The notes below the pieces were generated by a model that was given only the letters and a program-made list of their open reading frames with translations, did no database searches and was not told the DNA's origin. A DNA stretch of 43,065 nucleotides from the NCBI RefSeq assembly GCF_010093125.1, contig NZ_NMZQ01000031.1, forward strand, positions 1-43,065, in the 5' to 3' direction. The stretch's first letter is position 1; every line of letters starts with the position of its first letter. Position numbers and translations under genes: made by a program. Shown here piece after piece: positions 18,442 through 28,343 of the stretch. This stretch comes from Veillonella sp. R32. Its GTDB lineage: Bacteria; Bacillota; Negativicutes; Veillonellales; Veillonellaceae.

Positions 18442-18480
18442 GACCATTAGCCTCCTTTTCAATCCAAACAAAATTTGTTA

Positions 18481-18681
18481 TTATGCGTTTTCTTTAAGAG
18501 CAGCTTCACGCTGAATTGTTTTAATACGCGCAATAGTTTTCTTAACTTCACGAATACGCATTGGATTTTCTAATTGACCAGTTGCGAGCTGAAAACGGAG
18601 GTTAAACAACTCTTCTTTAAGGCCGGAAACTTTTTGTTCCATTTCGGCAGCGCTCATGTTACGGATGTCATTAACCTTCAT
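18481..18681 (-). CDS. rpmC: 50S ribosomal protein L29
   Basis: L29 at the tunnel exit, 66 residues, two helices: [20 protein letters not shown], then [18 protein letters not shown]. The start at 18681 overlaps the end of rplP by eleven bases, so translation is coupled. Confidence 0.96.
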   Translation of the reverse strand: MKVNDIRNMSAAEMEQKVSGLKEELFNLRFQLATGQLENPMRIREVKKTIARIKTIQREAALKENA

Positions 18682-19108
18682 TTACGTCACCACCCAATTC
18701 TTTACCCTTAACAACGAACTTAGTTTTGATTGGAAGTTTATGACCTGCCAATCGCATAGCTTCACGAGCTACTTCTTCAGATACGCCGTCCATTTCGAAC
18801 ATTACGCGACCTGGTTTTACTACAGCTACCCAATATTCTGGGGAACCTTTACCGGAACCCATACGAGTACCAGCTGGTTTTGCAGTGATTGGTTTATCTG
18901 GGAAAATTTTAATCCAAACTTTACCACCACGTTTGATATAACGAGTCATAGCAATACGAGCAGCTTCGATCTGACGGTTTGTGATCCAAGATGGCTCTAA
19001 TGCTACTAAACCGAATTCACCGTGAGCAACTTTGTTACCACGCATTGCGCGACCTTTCATACGACCGCGGAATTGTTTACGATGTTTTACGCGCTTTGGA
19101 ATAAGCAT
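18671..19108 (-). CDS. rplP: 50S ribosomal protein L16
   Basis: L16, 145 residues, organises the A site of the large subunit. [19 protein letters not shown] at the start, the conserved [12 protein letters not shown]-type region ([18 protein letters not shown]) near 80. Its ATG overlaps the rpsC stop (TAATG) and its end overlaps rpmC, giving a tightly coupled rpsC-rplP-rpmC set. Confidence 0.97.
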   Translation of the reverse strand: MLIPKRVKHRKQFRGRMKGRAMRGNKVAHGEFGLVALEPSWITNRQIEAARIAMTRYIKRGGKVWIKIFPDKPITAKPAGTRMGSGKGSPEYWVAVVKPGRVMFEMDGVSEEVAREAMRLAGHKLPIKTKFVVKGKELGGDVNEG

Positions 19109-19776
19109 TAGTTGTCACCTTCTTCCTTTTTAGCAGGTACCTGTTTTGCCTCTGGCAATACTTCACCTTTGTAGATCCATACTTTGATGCCGATACAACC
19201 ATATGTTGTATGAGCTTCAGCAGTACCATAGTCGATGTTTGCACGAAGTGTATGCAATGGGATACTACCTTCACGGTAAGATTCGCTACGAGCGATTTCA
19301 GCGCCGCCTAAACGACCACTAACCATGATTTTAATACCTTTTGCACCTAAGCGCATTGTGCGACCTACGGCTTGTTTCATTGCACGACGGAAACCAATAC
19401 GGCGTTCCAATTGACTAGCAATGTTTTCAGCAACTAATACGGAATCCATATCAGCTTGTTTAATTTCAGCAATGTTTACATCGATTTGTTTATCTGTGAA
19501 ACGTTTTAACGCTTTACGGATATCTTCGATACCAGCACCACCACGACCGATTACCATACCTGGTTTTGCAGTGTGGATAGTTAATTTAATACGTTTATTA
19601 ATACGCTCAATTTCAATGCGGGAAATACCAGCAATGAAAAGGGTTTTCTTCAAGAAGTTACGAATTAAAACGTCTTCGTGAAGATTTGCAGCGTAATCTT
19701 TATCAGCATACCATTTTGCGTCCCAATCTTTTACGATACCAACACGCAAACCATGGGGATTAACTTTCTGACCCAC
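19108..19776 (-). CDS. rpsC: 30S ribosomal protein S3
   Basis: S3 at the mRNA entry channel, 222 residues, with [20 protein letters not shown] at the start, the KH domain motif [16 protein letters not shown] near 75-90, and a [14 protein letters not shown]-terminal motif. It starts with GTG at 19776 behind AAGGAGGG. Standard order rplV-rpsC-rplP. Confidence 0.97.
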   Translation of the reverse strand: MGQKVNPHGLRVGIVKDWDAKWYADKDYAANLHEDVLIRNFLKKTLFIAGISRIEIERINKRIKLTIHTAKPGMVIGRGGAGIEDIRKALKRFTDKQIDVNIAEIKQADMDSVLVAENIASQLERRIGFRRAMKQAVGRTMRLGAKGIKIMVSGRLGGAEIARSESYREGSIPLHTLRANIDYGTAEAHTTYGCIGIKVWIYKGEVLPEAKQVPAKKEEGDN

Positions 19777-19793
19777 TATATTCCCTCCTTCTA

Positions 19794-20129
19794 TTAAGCT
19801 CTTTCAGAAACTACTACAGTTACGTGGCTAGAACGTTTCAAAATTTTGAAAGCCTGTCCACGGGAACGAGGATGAATGCGTTTCATTGTTGGACCCTGAT
19901 CAACAAAGATACCGGATACATAAAGATTGTCAACATTCATATCAAAATTGTGTTCTGCATTAGCGATTGCGGAACGCAATACTTTTTCTACTACATCAGC
20001 GCCAACTTTCGGAGTGAACTTCAAGATGGCAAATGCTTCGCCGATATTCTTGCCACGAACTAAGTCAGCAACAATACGGATTTTACGAGGCGCGATGCGC
20101 ACGTGTTTAGCGATTGCTTTTGCTTCCAT
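19794..20129 (-). CDS. rplV: 50S ribosomal protein L22
   Basis: L22 lines the exit tunnel. 111 residues, [20 protein letters not shown] near the start; the beta-hairpin tip stretch ([19 protein letters not shown]) near 80-98 is intact and of normal length, so no macrolide-type insertion is seen. ATG 20129 is behind TAGGAGG. Confidence 0.97.
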   Translation of the reverse strand: MEAKAIAKHVRIAPRKIRIVADLVRGKNIGEAFAILKFTPKVGADVVEKVLRSAIANAEHNFDMNVDNLYVSGIFVDQGPTMKRIHPRSRGQAFKILKRSSHVTVVVSERA

Positions 20130-20147
20130 TATCTAATTCCTCCTATA

Positions 20148-20429
20148 TTATTTCTTACCAGTTGTTTTTTCGTTCTTAATGTGACCTTTGAAGGTACGTG
20201 TTGGAGCGAATTCGCCAAGTTTGTGACCTACCATATCCTCTGTAATGAATACAGGTACATGTTTGCGACCATCATGCACAGCAATTGTATGGCCTACAAA
20301 GTTAGGAATAATAGTAGAGGCACGAGACCAGGTTTTTACAACTTTCTTATCATTTGTTTCGTTTAAGGCATCAATTTTCTTCACAAGCGAAGCTGCGACG
20401 AAAGGGCCTTTTTTTATAGATCTGGACAC
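20148..20429 (-). CDS. rpsS: 30S ribosomal protein S19
   Basis: S19 of the small-subunit head, 93 residues, [18 protein letters not shown] at the start and [17 protein letters not shown] near 70-87. It starts with GTG at 20429, eight to nine bases after AAGGAG. It lies between rplB and rplV as usual. Confidence 0.97.
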   Translation of the reverse strand: MSRSIKKGPFVAASLVKKIDALNETNDKKVVKTWSRASTIIPNFVGHTIAVHDGRKHVPVFITEDMVGHKLGEFAPTRTFKGHIKNEKTTGKK

Positions 20430-20452
20430 TGTCTTATCTCCTTCCTGTTATC

Positions 20453-21283
20453 CTATTTTGTACGACGTTTAACAATTAAGCTGCTAGAAGCTTTTTTCTT
20501 GTCGCGAGTTTTAACACCATGTGCAGGTTTACCCCAAGGTGTAACTGGATGTTTACGACCAACTGGAGACTTACCTTCACCACCACCGTGTGGATGGTCA
20601 CAAGGGTTCATTACAACACCGCGGTTGCCTGGACGAACGCCCATCCAACGATGGCGACCAGCTTTACCGATTGTGATGTTTTCATGATCGATGTTACCTA
20701 CAACACCTACTGTTGCACGGCAGTTGATATGCACACGACGAAGCTCACCGGATGGTAAACGAAGTAATGCATAGGAACCTTCTTTAGCCATAAGCTGTGC
20801 GGATGTACCAGCAGAGCGAACAATTTGGCCACCTTTACCAATTTTCATTTCAATGTTGTGTACTTGAGTACCCAATGGAATGTTAAGTAATGGTAAGCAG
20901 TTGCCTGGCTTAATGTCGGATTCAGGACCGCTATATACAGTGTCGCCCACTTTCAAGCCATGTGGAGCAAGAATGTAGCGTTTTTCACCATCTGCGTAGT
21001 TAAGTAACGCGATACGAGCACTACGGTTAGGATCGTATTCAATAGAAGCTACTTTTGCAGGAATATTATCTTTAGTACGTTTGAAGTCAATAATACGGTA
21101 CTGACGCTTGTGACCGCCACCTTGGTGACGTACAGTCATTTTACCGGTGTTATTACGACCGCCTGTCTGAGAAACCTTAGCGAGCAAAGATTTTTCTGGT
21201 TTGCTTGCAGTGATTTCAGTGAAGGCAGATACTGTCATAAACCGACGACCAGCGGAGTACGGTTTGAATGATTTAATTGCCAT
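20453..21283 (-). CDS. rplB: 50S ribosomal protein L2
   Basis: L2 near the peptidyl-transferase centre, 276 residues. [16 protein letters not shown] near the start, the conserved [19 protein letters not shown] near 129, and the C-terminal [20 protein letters not shown] with the functionally important His near 229. ATG 21283 is behind AAGGAGG. Confidence 0.97.
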   Translation of the reverse strand: MAIKSFKPYSAGRRFMTVSAFTEITASKPEKSLLAKVSQTGGRNNTGKMTVRHQGGGHKRQYRIIDFKRTKDNIPAKVASIEYDPNRSARIALLNYADGEKRYILAPHGLKVGDTVYSGPESDIKPGNCLPLLNIPLGTQVHNIEMKIGKGGQIVRSAGTSAQLMAKEGSYALLRLPSGELRRVHINCRATVGVVGNIDHENITIGKAGRHRWMGVRPGNRGVVMNPCDHPHGGGEGKSPVGRKHPVTPWGKPAHGVKTRDKKKASSSLIVKRRTK

Positions 21284-21308
21284 TATGGGGCCTCCTTACT
21301 AGACTATC

Positions 21309-21593
21309 TTAAACACCTTCAAAGAATTCAATGGATTCGCCAGCCTTTAAAGTTACGATAGCTTTTTTGTAATCGCTACGTTTACCTTGTGTACGGCCCA
21401 TGCGTTTTACTTTACCAAGAACTCGAATGGTAGCAACTTTTTCTACCTGAACGTTGAAGATTTTTTCTACAGCTTGACGAATCTGCACTTTGTTAGCAGT
21501 CAAAGGCACACGGAAAGTGTATTTGCCTTCTTCCATAAGCAATGTAGTTTTTTCAGTAATAATTGGACGAATAAGAACATCGCGTAATTCCAT
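21309..21593 (-). CDS. rplW: 50S ribosomal protein L23
   Basis: L23 at the tunnel exit, docking site for trigger factor and SRP. 94 residues, RDVLIRPIITEKTTLLME at the start, KVQIRQAVEKIFNVQVEKV in the middle and GRTQGKRSDYKKAIVTL at the end. Its start overlaps the rplD stop (TAATG), so translation is coupled. Confidence 0.96.
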   Translation of the reverse strand: MELRDVLIRPIITEKTTLLMEEGKYTFRVPLTANKVQIRQAVEKIFNVQVEKVATIRVLGKVKRMGRTQGKRSDYKKAIVTLKAGESIEFFEGV

Positions 21594-22216
21594 TATGCGA
21601 GCACCTCCTCAATCTTTGCTACGGCACCTTCAGTGATGAAGAGCTTATCGTAGTGGAGAAGATCGAAAATATTCACGCCTTCACATGCCAAAGCTTTAAC
21701 GCCTTGAATGTTACGAGCGGAACGTTCTACATTAATATCACCTTCAGTGATAAATAATACTTTAGCATCACCTACGTTGAAGTTGTTAAGAAGATTTAAT
21801 ACTTCTTTAGTTTTAGGAGCTGCTAAGGTTAATTCGTCCAATACGATTAATTCGTTGTTGTTTACTTTATCGCTAAGCGCAGATTTAACTGCAAGACGTC
21901 TAGCTTTACGAGGCATTGCCTTGTAGTAGCTACGAGGTTGTGGACCAAATACGGTACCACCACCAACCCATAATGGACTACGAGTGGAGCCTACGCGAGC
22001 ACGGCCAGTCCCTTTTTGTTTCCAAGGTTTACGACCACCGCCACGAACAAGACCTCTCGTTTTAGTTGCGTGAGTGCCAAGACGTTCGTTAGATAACTGA
22101 CGAACTACGGCTTGATGCATAACAGCTTCGTTAACTTCCACTGCAAATACTGCATCATTTAACTGTATTTCACCGACTTTAGCGCCGGACATATTGTATT
22201 TTGTTACTGTTGGCAT
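21593..22216 (-). CDS. rplD: 50S ribosomal protein L4
   Basis: L4 of the exit tunnel, about 207 residues, with RGGGRKPWKQKGTGRARVGS near 65-85 forming the tunnel loop. In gamma-proteobacteria L4 represses the S10 operon; whether that occurs here is not known. ATG 22216 is used because AGGAGG precedes it by seven bases. The longer frame from 22237 would run through that ribosome site. Confidence 0.96.
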   Translation of the reverse strand: MPTVTKYNMSGAKVGEIQLNDAVFAVEVNEAVMHQAVVRQLSNERLGTHATKTRGLVRGGGRKPWKQKGTGRARVGSTRSPLWVGGGTVFGPQPRSYYKAMPRKARRLAVKSALSDKVNNNELIVLDELTLAAPKTKEVLNLLNNFNVGDAKVLFITEGDINVERSARNIQGVKALACEGVNIFDLLHYDKLFITEGAVAKIEEVLA

Positions 22217-22239
22217 TAGAGATCCTCCTTTCGACAATG

Positions 22240-22881
22240 TTATTTAACAGGTTTCACCGTGTTGCGAACCATTACTAGGCTGCCTTTAGCGCCTGGAATG
22301 CCACCTTTAACTAAAAGTAAGTTACGGTCTGCATCAACTTTAACCACAGATAAGCGCTGTACGGTAACTCTGCCGCCACCCATTTGTCCAGGGAGTTTCT
22401 TGCCTTTGTATACCTTACCGCCACCACCGGAGATCATAGGACCGATGGAACCAGGTTCACGATGAGATTTGGAACCGTGAGTTACAGGACCACGATGGAA
22501 GTTGTGGCGCTTAATAGTGCCCGCAAACCCTTTACCTTTACCTGTACCTACAACATCAACCAACTCACCTTCTGCGAAGATATCAGCTGCCAGAGTTTGG
22601 CCCACTGTGTAATCAGTTGCTTCAGCAAGGCGAAGTTCGCGAAGATATTTAACTGGTGCTACACCGGCTTTTTCGAACTGGCCTTTTACAGGTTTAGTTA
22701 AATGTTTTTCTTTAATGGAGCCATAACCTAGCTGTACTGCATTGTAACCGTCAGATTCAACAGTTTTAACACGCACTACTACGCTTGGGGTTGCTTCCAC
22801 TACAGTGACAGGAACTAACTTACCTTCAGCAGTGAAGATTTGAGTCATTCCTAACTTTTTACCCAAAATAGCTTTAGACAT
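22240..22881 (-). CDS. rplC: 50S ribosomal protein L3
   Basis: L3 of the large subunit, 213 residues, MSKAILGKKLGMTQIFTAEG at the start and the loop GPVTHGSKSHREPGSIG near 130-147 that reaches the peptidyl-transferase centre. The loop looks wild type, without the changes linked to pleuromutilin resistance. ATG 22881 is behind AAGGAGG. Confidence 0.97.
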   Translation of the reverse strand: MSKAILGKKLGMTQIFTAEGKLVPVTVVEATPSVVVRVKTVESDGYNAVQLGYGSIKEKHLTKPVKGQFEKAGVAPVKYLRELRLAEATDYTVGQTLAADIFAEGELVDVVGTGKGKGFAGTIKRHNFHRGPVTHGSKSHREPGSIGPMISGGGGKVYKGKKLPGQMGGGRVTVQRLSVVKVDADRNLLLVKGGIPGAKGSLVMVRNTVKPVK

Positions 22882-22896
22882 AATCGCACCTCCTTA

Positions 22897-23208
22897 TTAT
22901 AATTTTATTTCAATAGATACACCAGCTGGTAATTCTAAACGAGTGATAGCATCTACTGTTTTCGCATTTGATTCAAGAATATCGATTAAACGTTTATGTG
23001 TACGCATTTCGAATTGTTCACGAGAGTCTTTATTAACATGTGGTGAACGTAAAATTGTGAAAATGTTTTTTTCTGTTGGCAATGGAATTGGACCAGATAC
23101 TAACGCACCATTGCGTTTTGCTGTGTCAACAATTTTTGCCGCGCTCTGATCAAGAGCTTTGTGATCGTATGATTTTAAACGAATACGAATTTTTTGCTGT
23201 TTTGCCAT
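22897..23208 (-). CDS. rpsJ: 30S ribosomal protein S10
   Basis: First gene of the S10 operon, 103 residues: [20 protein letters not shown] at the start and [20 protein letters not shown] in the middle, with the long loop that also binds NusB in antitermination. ATG 23208 is behind AGGAGG at seven to eight bases. A small ORF with its own ribosome site overlaps the start in another frame (see 23175-23252). Confidence 0.97.
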   Translation of the reverse strand: MAKQQKIRIRLKSYDHKALDQSAAKIVDTAKRNGALVSGPIPLPTEKNIFTILRSPHVNKDSREQFEMRTHKRLIDILESNAKTVDAITRLELPAGVSIEIKL

Positions 23209-23252
23209 GAATACTTCCTCCTGTCGTCCATTTCATGAATGAACTGCTCCAT
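23175..23252 (-). CDS. Possible 25-codon leader ORF overlapping rpsJ
   Basis: ATG 23252 sits seven bases after GGAGGAG and encodes [20 protein letters not shown] followed by KFVFV, ending at 23175, so its last 33 bases overlap rpsJ in another frame. Its AGG-AGG codons are the rpsJ Shine-Dalgarno site, so ribosomes on this ORF would cover it. No family is recognised and the ORF may be chance; the good ribosome site is its main support. Confidence 0.35.
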   Translation of the reverse strand: MEQFIHEMDDRRKYSWQNSKKFVFV

Positions 23253-23279
23253 AGAAATTCTCCTCCGCAGAGGCAACCT

Positions 23280-23309
23280 TCTATATCATAGTTTAAAAAC
23301 ACAACACAA
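23280..23309 (-). promoter_or_regulatory. Promoter of the S10 operon
   Basis: On the minus strand TTGTGT, 18 bases, TATAGA, with TG upstream of the -10 (TG-A-TATAGA). The -35 abuts the tuf terminator hairpin. It would start transcription near 23273, leaving a leader of about 65 nt. Confidence 0.5.
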
Positions 23310-23332
23310 GAGCGGCACTCACATGCCGCTCT
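23296..23332 (-). terminator. Hairpin after tuf, probably a partial terminator
   Basis: Nine-bp stem AGAGCGGCA/TGCCGCTCT (23309-23317 with 23324-23332). The following minus-strand tail is T-rich but broken by G (TGTGTTGTGTTTTT), so some read-through into the S10 operon is likely. Confidence 0.65.
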
Positions 23333-23376
23333 GCGCTGCACAAAGTATAGGTTTAACCTAGTACTTAAAAGACTAA

Positions 23377-24567
23377 TTAGCCTTCGATGATTTCAGTAAC
23401 AACACCAGCGCCTACTGTGTGGCCACCTTCGCGGATAGCGAAACGAAGACCAGCTTCGATAGCGATTGGTGTAATTAATTCGATGCTCATAGTGATGTTA
23501 TCACCAGGCATGCACATTTCAGTACCTTCTGGAAGTTCGATAACGCCCGTTACGTCTGTTGTACGGAAGTAGAACTGTGGACGGTAGTTGGAGAAGAATG
23601 GAGTATGACGGCCACCTTCTTCTTTAGTCAATACGTAAACTTCACCTTTGAATTTAGTGTGTGGGTGAATGGAACCTGGTTTAGCCAATACTTGACCACG
23701 TTCGATGTCTTTGCGGTCTACACCACGAAGAAGCGCACCAACGTTGTCACCAGCTACTGCGGAGTCCAAAGTTTTACGGAACATTTCAAGACCAGTTACT
23801 ACATAGCTTTCTGCTTTTTCTTTAAGACCAACGATTTCAACAGTGTCGCCTACTTTAACTTCGCCACGTTCAACACGGCCAGTTGCTACTGTACCACGAC
23901 CAGTGATTGTGAAAACGTCTTCTACTGGCATCAAGAAAGTTTTGTCAGTATCGCGTTCTGGAGTTGGGATGTAGGAGTCTACAGCTGCCATCAATTCTTT
24001 GATTTTTTCTACGTATTTAGCGTCGCCTTCCAAAGCTTTCAAAGCGGAACCTACGATGATAGGTACTTCGTCGCCAGGGAATTCGTAAGTGGAAAGAAGT
24101 TCACGAACTTCCATTTCTACTAATTCGATTAATTCTTCGTCGTCAACCATATCAGCTTTGTTCAAGAATACAACGATAGCTGGTACACCTACCTGACGAG
24201 CAAGAAGGATGTGTTCACGAGTCTGAGCCATAGGGCCGTCAGTAGCAGCGATAACCAAGATAGCGCCGTCCATCTGAGCAGCACCAGTAATCATGTTTTT
24301 AACATAGTCAGCATGGCCTGGGCAGTCAACGTGTGCATAGTGACGGTTTTCAGTTTCATATTCAACGTGGGAAGTGTTGATTGTGATACCGCGTTCACGT
24401 TCTTCTGGAGCTTTGTCAATCATGCTGTAGTCTTGGAACTGAGCTTTACCTTCTTCAGCCAATACTTTAGTGATTGCTGCTGTAAGAGTTGTTTTACCAT
24501 GGTCAACGTGACCGATAGTACCGATGTTAACATGCGGTTTAGTACGTTCAAATTTTGCTTTTGCCAT
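23377..24567 (-). CDS. tuf: Elongation factor Tu
   Basis: EF-Tu delivers aminoacyl-tRNA to the ribosome. 396 residues, P-loop GHVDHGKT at about 19-26, switch [10 protein letters not shown] near 81, NKADM near 136, and the expected OB domains behind. ATG 24567 is behind GGGAGG at about nine bases. It follows fusA by 57 bases in the str cluster. Only one tuf copy is in this window; others may exist. Confidence 0.97.
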   Translation of the reverse strand: MAKAKFERTKPHVNIGTIGHVDHGKTTLTAAITKVLAEEGKAQFQDYSMIDKAPEERERGITINTSHVEYETENRHYAHVDCPGHADYVKNMITGAAQMDGAILVIAATDGPMAQTREHILLARQVGVPAIVVFLNKADMVDDEELIELVEMEVRELLSTYEFPGDEVPIIVGSALKALEGDAKYVEKIKELMAAVDSYIPTPERDTDKTFLMPVEDVFTITGRGTVATGRVERGEVKVGDTVEIVGLKEKAESYVVTGLEMFRKTLDSAVAGDNVGALLRGVDRKDIERGQVLAKPGSIHPHTKFKGEVYVLTKEEGGRHTPFFSNYRPQFYFRTTDVTGVIELPEGTEMCMPGDNITMSIELITPIAIEAGLRFAIREGGHTVGAGVVTEIIEG

Positions 24568-24624
24568 TTTGAATTGTCCTCCCGGATAATTAAAATTTAA
24601 CTTATTGAGTTAACCCTCAAGGGA

Positions 24625-26700
24625 TTAGCCATTTTTCTTTGCTTGAATTTCTTCAGCAATTTTCTTAGGTACTTCTTCGTAATGGTCTACTGTCATGGAG
24701 TAGTTACCACGGCCCTGTGTTTTAGAACGAAGGTCCGTTGCATAACCAAACATTTCGCTCAATGGAACGAATGCTTTGATATGCTGGCTACCGTTACGAG
24801 CTTCCATACCTTCCATACGACCACGACGAGAGTTCAAGTCGCCGATTACGTCGCCCATGTATTCCTCTGGAACGTCTACTTCTACAGCCATATATGGTTC
24901 AAGAAGTACTGGATCTGCTTTACGAGCGCCTTCTTTGAAGCCCATAGAGCCAGCGATTTTAAACGCCATTTCAGAGGAGTCAACATCATGGTAAGAACCG
25001 TCAAATACGATTACTTTGATGTCAACCATTGGATACCCAGCGATAACGCCAGATTCCATAGCTTCTTTTACACCGTTTTCTACTGGTCCGATGTATTCAC
25101 GAGGAATCGCACCACCAACGATTTTATTTTCAAATTCGAAGCCAGCACCTGGTTCCTGAGGAATCAATTCTAACCAGCAATCGCCGTATTGACCACGACC
25201 ACCGGACTGACGTACGAATTTACCTTGAGATTTAACAGCTTTGCGAATCGTTTCACGGTAAGCAACCTGAGGTTTACCAACATTACATTCAACTTTGAAC
25301 TCGCGGTTCATACGGTCAACGATAATGTCAAGGTGAAGCTCACCCATACCGGAAATGATTGTCTGACCTGTTTCTTCATCAGTACGAACTTTGAAAGTTG
25401 GATCTTCTTCAGCCAAACGAGCTAAAGCGATACCCATTTTTTCTTGGTCAGCTTTTGTTTTAGGTTCAACTGCAACGGAGATAACTGGTTCTGGGAATTC
25501 CATAGATTCAAGGATTACCGGAGCTTTATCATCACAAAGAGTATCACCAGTTGTAGTATCTTTCAAACCAACAGCAGCAGCGATGTCACCGGAGTAAACA
25601 CGTTCAATTTCTTGACGGCTGTTAGCATGCATTTGAAGGATACGACCAATACGTTCTTTTTTACCTTTTGTGGAGTTAAATACGTAAGAACCAGATTCTA
25701 AAGAACCAGAGTATACGCGGAAGAACGCTAATTTACCAACATAAGGGTCAGCCATGATTTTGAAAGCCAATGCAGAGAATGGTTCTTCATCAGATGCTGG
25801 GCGAGTTTCTTCAGCCCCAGTGTCTGGGTTAACACCTTTAATTGCCGGAATATCAAGTGGCGATGGCATGTAGTCTACAACTGCATCTAGCAACATCTGC
25901 ACACCTTTATTTTTGTAAGAAGAACCGCAAAGTACTGGGAACAATTTGTTTTCACAAACTGCTTTGCGAAGAGCTACTTTTAATTCATCAATGCTGATTT
26001 CTTCGCCTTCCAAGTATTTCATCATGATTTCGTCGTCAGTTTCAGCAATAGCATCTACTAACATTTCACGACGTTCTTTTGCAATTTCTTCATAGTCAGC
26101 AGGAATATCAGTGATTTCGAATTCTTTACCATCATCGCTGATGTAAATTTCCGCTTTCATAGTCATTAAGTCGATAATGCCTTTGAAAGTATCTTCGGCA
26201 CCAATTGGAACCTGAAGAGCCACACTGTTTGCACCTAAACGGTCCTTCATCATGTTTACTACATTGAAGAAGTCAGCGCCTACAGTATCCATCTTATTTA
26301 CATAAGCGATACGAGGTACGCCATAAGTAGAAGCTTGACGCCATACAGTTTCAGATTGTGGTTCAACGCCACCTTTAGCACTGAATACTGCAACAGAACC
26401 ATCAAGTACACGCAACGAACGTTCTACTTCTACAGTAAAGTCAACGTGACCAGGAGTATCAATGATGTTGATGCGATGATCTTTCCAGTGACAAGTAGTC
26501 GCAGCAGACGTGATTGTAATACCACGTTCCTGTTCCTGTGCCATCCAGTCCATTGTCGCAGCGCCTTCATGAACTTCACCGATTTTGTGAACTCGGCCTG
26601 TATAGTAAAGAATACGTTCCGTTGTGGTTGTTTTACCAGCATCGATGTGAGCCATGATACCGATATTACGAGTTTTCTCTAAAGAAAATTCTCTTGCCAC
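24625..26700 (-). CDS. fusA: Elongation factor G
   Basis: EF-G catalyses translocation. About 691 residues, P-loop AHIDAGKTT near 17-25, DTPGHVDF near 81, NKMD near 135, and domain IV with [11 protein letters not shown] near 497. I choose GTG at 26700 ([20 protein letters not shown]), which has GGAG nine bases upstream and the canonical N-terminus. The TTG at 26709 touches the ribosome site. It lies between rpsG and tuf. Confidence 0.96.
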   Translation of the reverse strand: MAREFSLEKTRNIGIMAHIDAGKTTTTERILYYTGRVHKIGEVHEGAATMDWMAQEQERGITITSAATTCHWKDHRINIIDTPGHVDFTVEVERSLRVLDGSVAVFSAKGGVEPQSETVWRQASTYGVPRIAYVNKMDTVGADFFNVVNMMKDRLGANSVALQVPIGAEDTFKGIIDLMTMKAEIYISDDGKEFEITDIPADYEEIAKERREMLVDAIAETDDEIMMKYLEGEEISIDELKVALRKAVCENKLFPVLCGSSYKNKGVQMLLDAVVDYMPSPLDIPAIKGVNPDTGAEETRPASDEEPFSALAFKIMADPYVGKLAFFRVYSGSLESGSYVFNSTKGKKERIGRILQMHANSRQEIERVYSGDIAAAVGLKDTTTGDTLCDDKAPVILESMEFPEPVISVAVEPKTKADQEKMGIALARLAEEDPTFKVRTDEETGQTIISGMGELHLDIIVDRMNREFKVECNVGKPQVAYRETIRKAVKSQGKFVRQSGGRGQYGDCWLELIPQEPGAGFEFENKIVGGAIPREYIGPVENGVKEAMESGVIAGYPMVDIKVIVFDGSYHDVDSSEMAFKIAGSMGFKEGARKADPVLLEPYMAVEVDVPEEYMGDVIGDLNSRRGRMEGMEARNGSQHIKAFVPLSEMFGYATDLRSKTQGRGNYSMTVDHYEEVPKKIAEEIQAKKNG

Positions 26701-26723
26701 GAATGTCAACTCCTCTTAACTAA

Positions 26724-27233
<510 letters not shown>

Positions 27234-27236
27234 CTA

Positions 27237-27611
27237 TTATTTCTTAGCTTTTTTAGCGCCGTATTTGGAACGACTCTGCATACGGTTCTGTACGCCAGCT
27301 GTATCCAATGCACCGCGAACAATGTGATAACGCACACCTGGTAAGTCTTTAACACGACCACCTCGAATAAGTACTACACTGTGTTCCTGTAAATTGTGAC
27401 CAATGCCTGGGATGTAAGCAGTTACTTCAATAGCGTTTGTTAAACGAACACGGGCAACTTTACGAAGCGCGGAGTTCGGTTTTTTTGGAGTAGCTGTGTA
27501 CACACGAGTACATACACCACGTTTCTGCGGACAGTTTTTCAACGCAGGAGCCGTAGATTTAGTAGTCACGGTTTCGCGACCTTTACGTACTAGCTGATTA
27601 ATAGTTGGCAT
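27237..27611 (-). CDS. rpsL: 30S ribosomal protein S12
   Basis: S12 of the decoding centre, 124 residues from ATG 27611 ([15 protein letters not shown]) with AGGAGG seven bases upstream. The longer frame from 27686 has no ribosome site. The [12 protein letters not shown] and [13 protein letters not shown] loops, where streptomycin-resistance changes at the two Lys residues occur in other bacteria, are wild type here. Confidence 0.97.
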   Translation of the reverse strand: MPTINQLVRKGRETVTTKSTAPALKNCPQKRGVCTRVYTATPKKPNSALRKVARVRLTNAIEVTAYIPGIGHNLQEHSVVLIRGGRVKDLPGVRYHIVRGALDTAGVQNRMQSRSKYGAKKAKK

Positions 27612-27688
27612 TAGGGCACCTCCTTTCCAAACAATTAGATTTATAATTGATCTACCACAACAAAGTGTTGCCATAGATATTACCAAGA

Positions 27689-27934
27689 TTAACGAAGCAC
27701 GCCGATAGCAGCGGCTTTTACTTTTATCTTACCAGCCTTACCAAGTTCCTCCATCGAGTATTCTTGATTTACTGGCACCGCTTGTTTCTCACAAAGTTCA
27801 AGGATGGGTAACACCACTCGGTCATCGCTGTTGTTAGCAACAAACACCATCTGAACTTCGCCGCGCATAATCGCTTTCGACGTCTGTTTAGCTCCGATTG
27901 TCTTTTTCGCCGATGTCAAAACTTCGATTTCCAT
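27689..27934 (-). CDS. L7Ae/YbxF-like ribosomal protein
   Basis: A small protein of the L7Ae/L30e/S12e/Gadd45 family, about 81 residues, as found next to rpsL in many Firmicutes (YbxF type). Typical features are [14 protein letters not shown] near 8-21, then [12 protein letters not shown] and a [13 protein letters not shown] stretch. Bacterial members bind kink-turn RNA; their cellular role is poorly known. ATG 27934 has AGGAG seven bases upstream; the upstream codons to 27970 have none. First gene of the str operon, 77 bases before rpsL. Confidence 0.9.
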   Translation of the reverse strand: MEIEVLTSAKKTIGAKQTSKAIMRGEVQMVFVANNSDDRVVLPILELCEKQAVPVNQEYSMEELGKAGKIKVKAAAIGVLR

Positions 27935-27961
27935 ACCTTTGCTCCTCATGATTGTATCGCA

Positions 27962-27983
27962 CTCAGGCACACTATCCCCTGAG
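27962..27983 (-). promoter_or_regulatory. Small hairpin in the str-operon leader
   Basis: Six-bp stem CTCAGG/CCTGAG with a ten-base loop, between the predicted start near 27986 and the ribosome site of the L7Ae-like gene. It contains CUGA, with AUGAGGA following, loosely like kink-turn elements, but this is not a clear k-turn. Confidence 0.3.
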
Positions 27984-27992
27984 CACTATATC

Positions 27993-28022
27993 AGTTTAGC
28001 ATTACTCCCCCTCCTCTGTCAA
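27993..28022 (-). promoter_or_regulatory. Promoter of the str operon
   Basis: On the minus strand TTGACA, 18 bases, TAAACT, with TG before the -10 (TG-C-TAAACT). It lies between the rpoC terminator and the L7Ae-like gene, so the str genes can be transcribed apart from rpoBC. Confidence 0.65.
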
Positions 28023-28204
28023 CATATTTTATAGCGAATTTTCCGCATATTAGCTAGCTTTTATATGTACACTTATCCGTGTGTTTCAAAACAGCTACAC
28101 ACTGTATATTTTTATAAAATTTATACAATATTTTGACTATTTTCCTTTATTTTATACACTCTTATGCATTGATTGCAAAATAAGCATACACAACTTTCTC
28201 AAGA
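28023..28204. other. AT-rich spacer between the str promoter and the rpoC terminator
   Basis: About 180 bases of very AT-rich sequence with no credible gene or folded element on either strand. It separates two transcription units on the minus strand. Confidence 0.5.
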
Positions 28205-28247
28205 AATATAAAAGAGTGCCTCTATCCATTAAGAGAGACACTCTTTT
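28205..28247 (-). terminator. Intrinsic terminator of rpoB-rpoC
   Basis: Stem AAAAGAGTG/CACTCTTTT (28210-28218 with 28239-28247), extended after one mismatch by CTCT/AGAG. The T-rich minus-strand side TCTTTTATATTTC follows. It lies about 100 bases after the rpoC stop. Confidence 0.8.
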
Positions 28248-28343
28248 AAAATATAATTCTGAAACGCTTACGTTCTTATGCCTGTATCACGTTTTTTTGC
28301 TTTCTAGCTAATACGTAAGCCCCTAAACAAACTACTAAGAAGT

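Noticed and set aside
23150-23341. 63-residue minus-strand ORF over the S10 leader
   Set aside because: Cys- and Gly-rich, runs through the tuf terminator and promoter, and has no ribosome site; the 25-codon ORF is a better candidate.
24211-24600. Plus-strand open frames inside tuf, fusA, rpoB and rpoC
   Set aside because: They lie opposite highly conserved genes, have odd composition and no ribosome sites; shadows of real genes.
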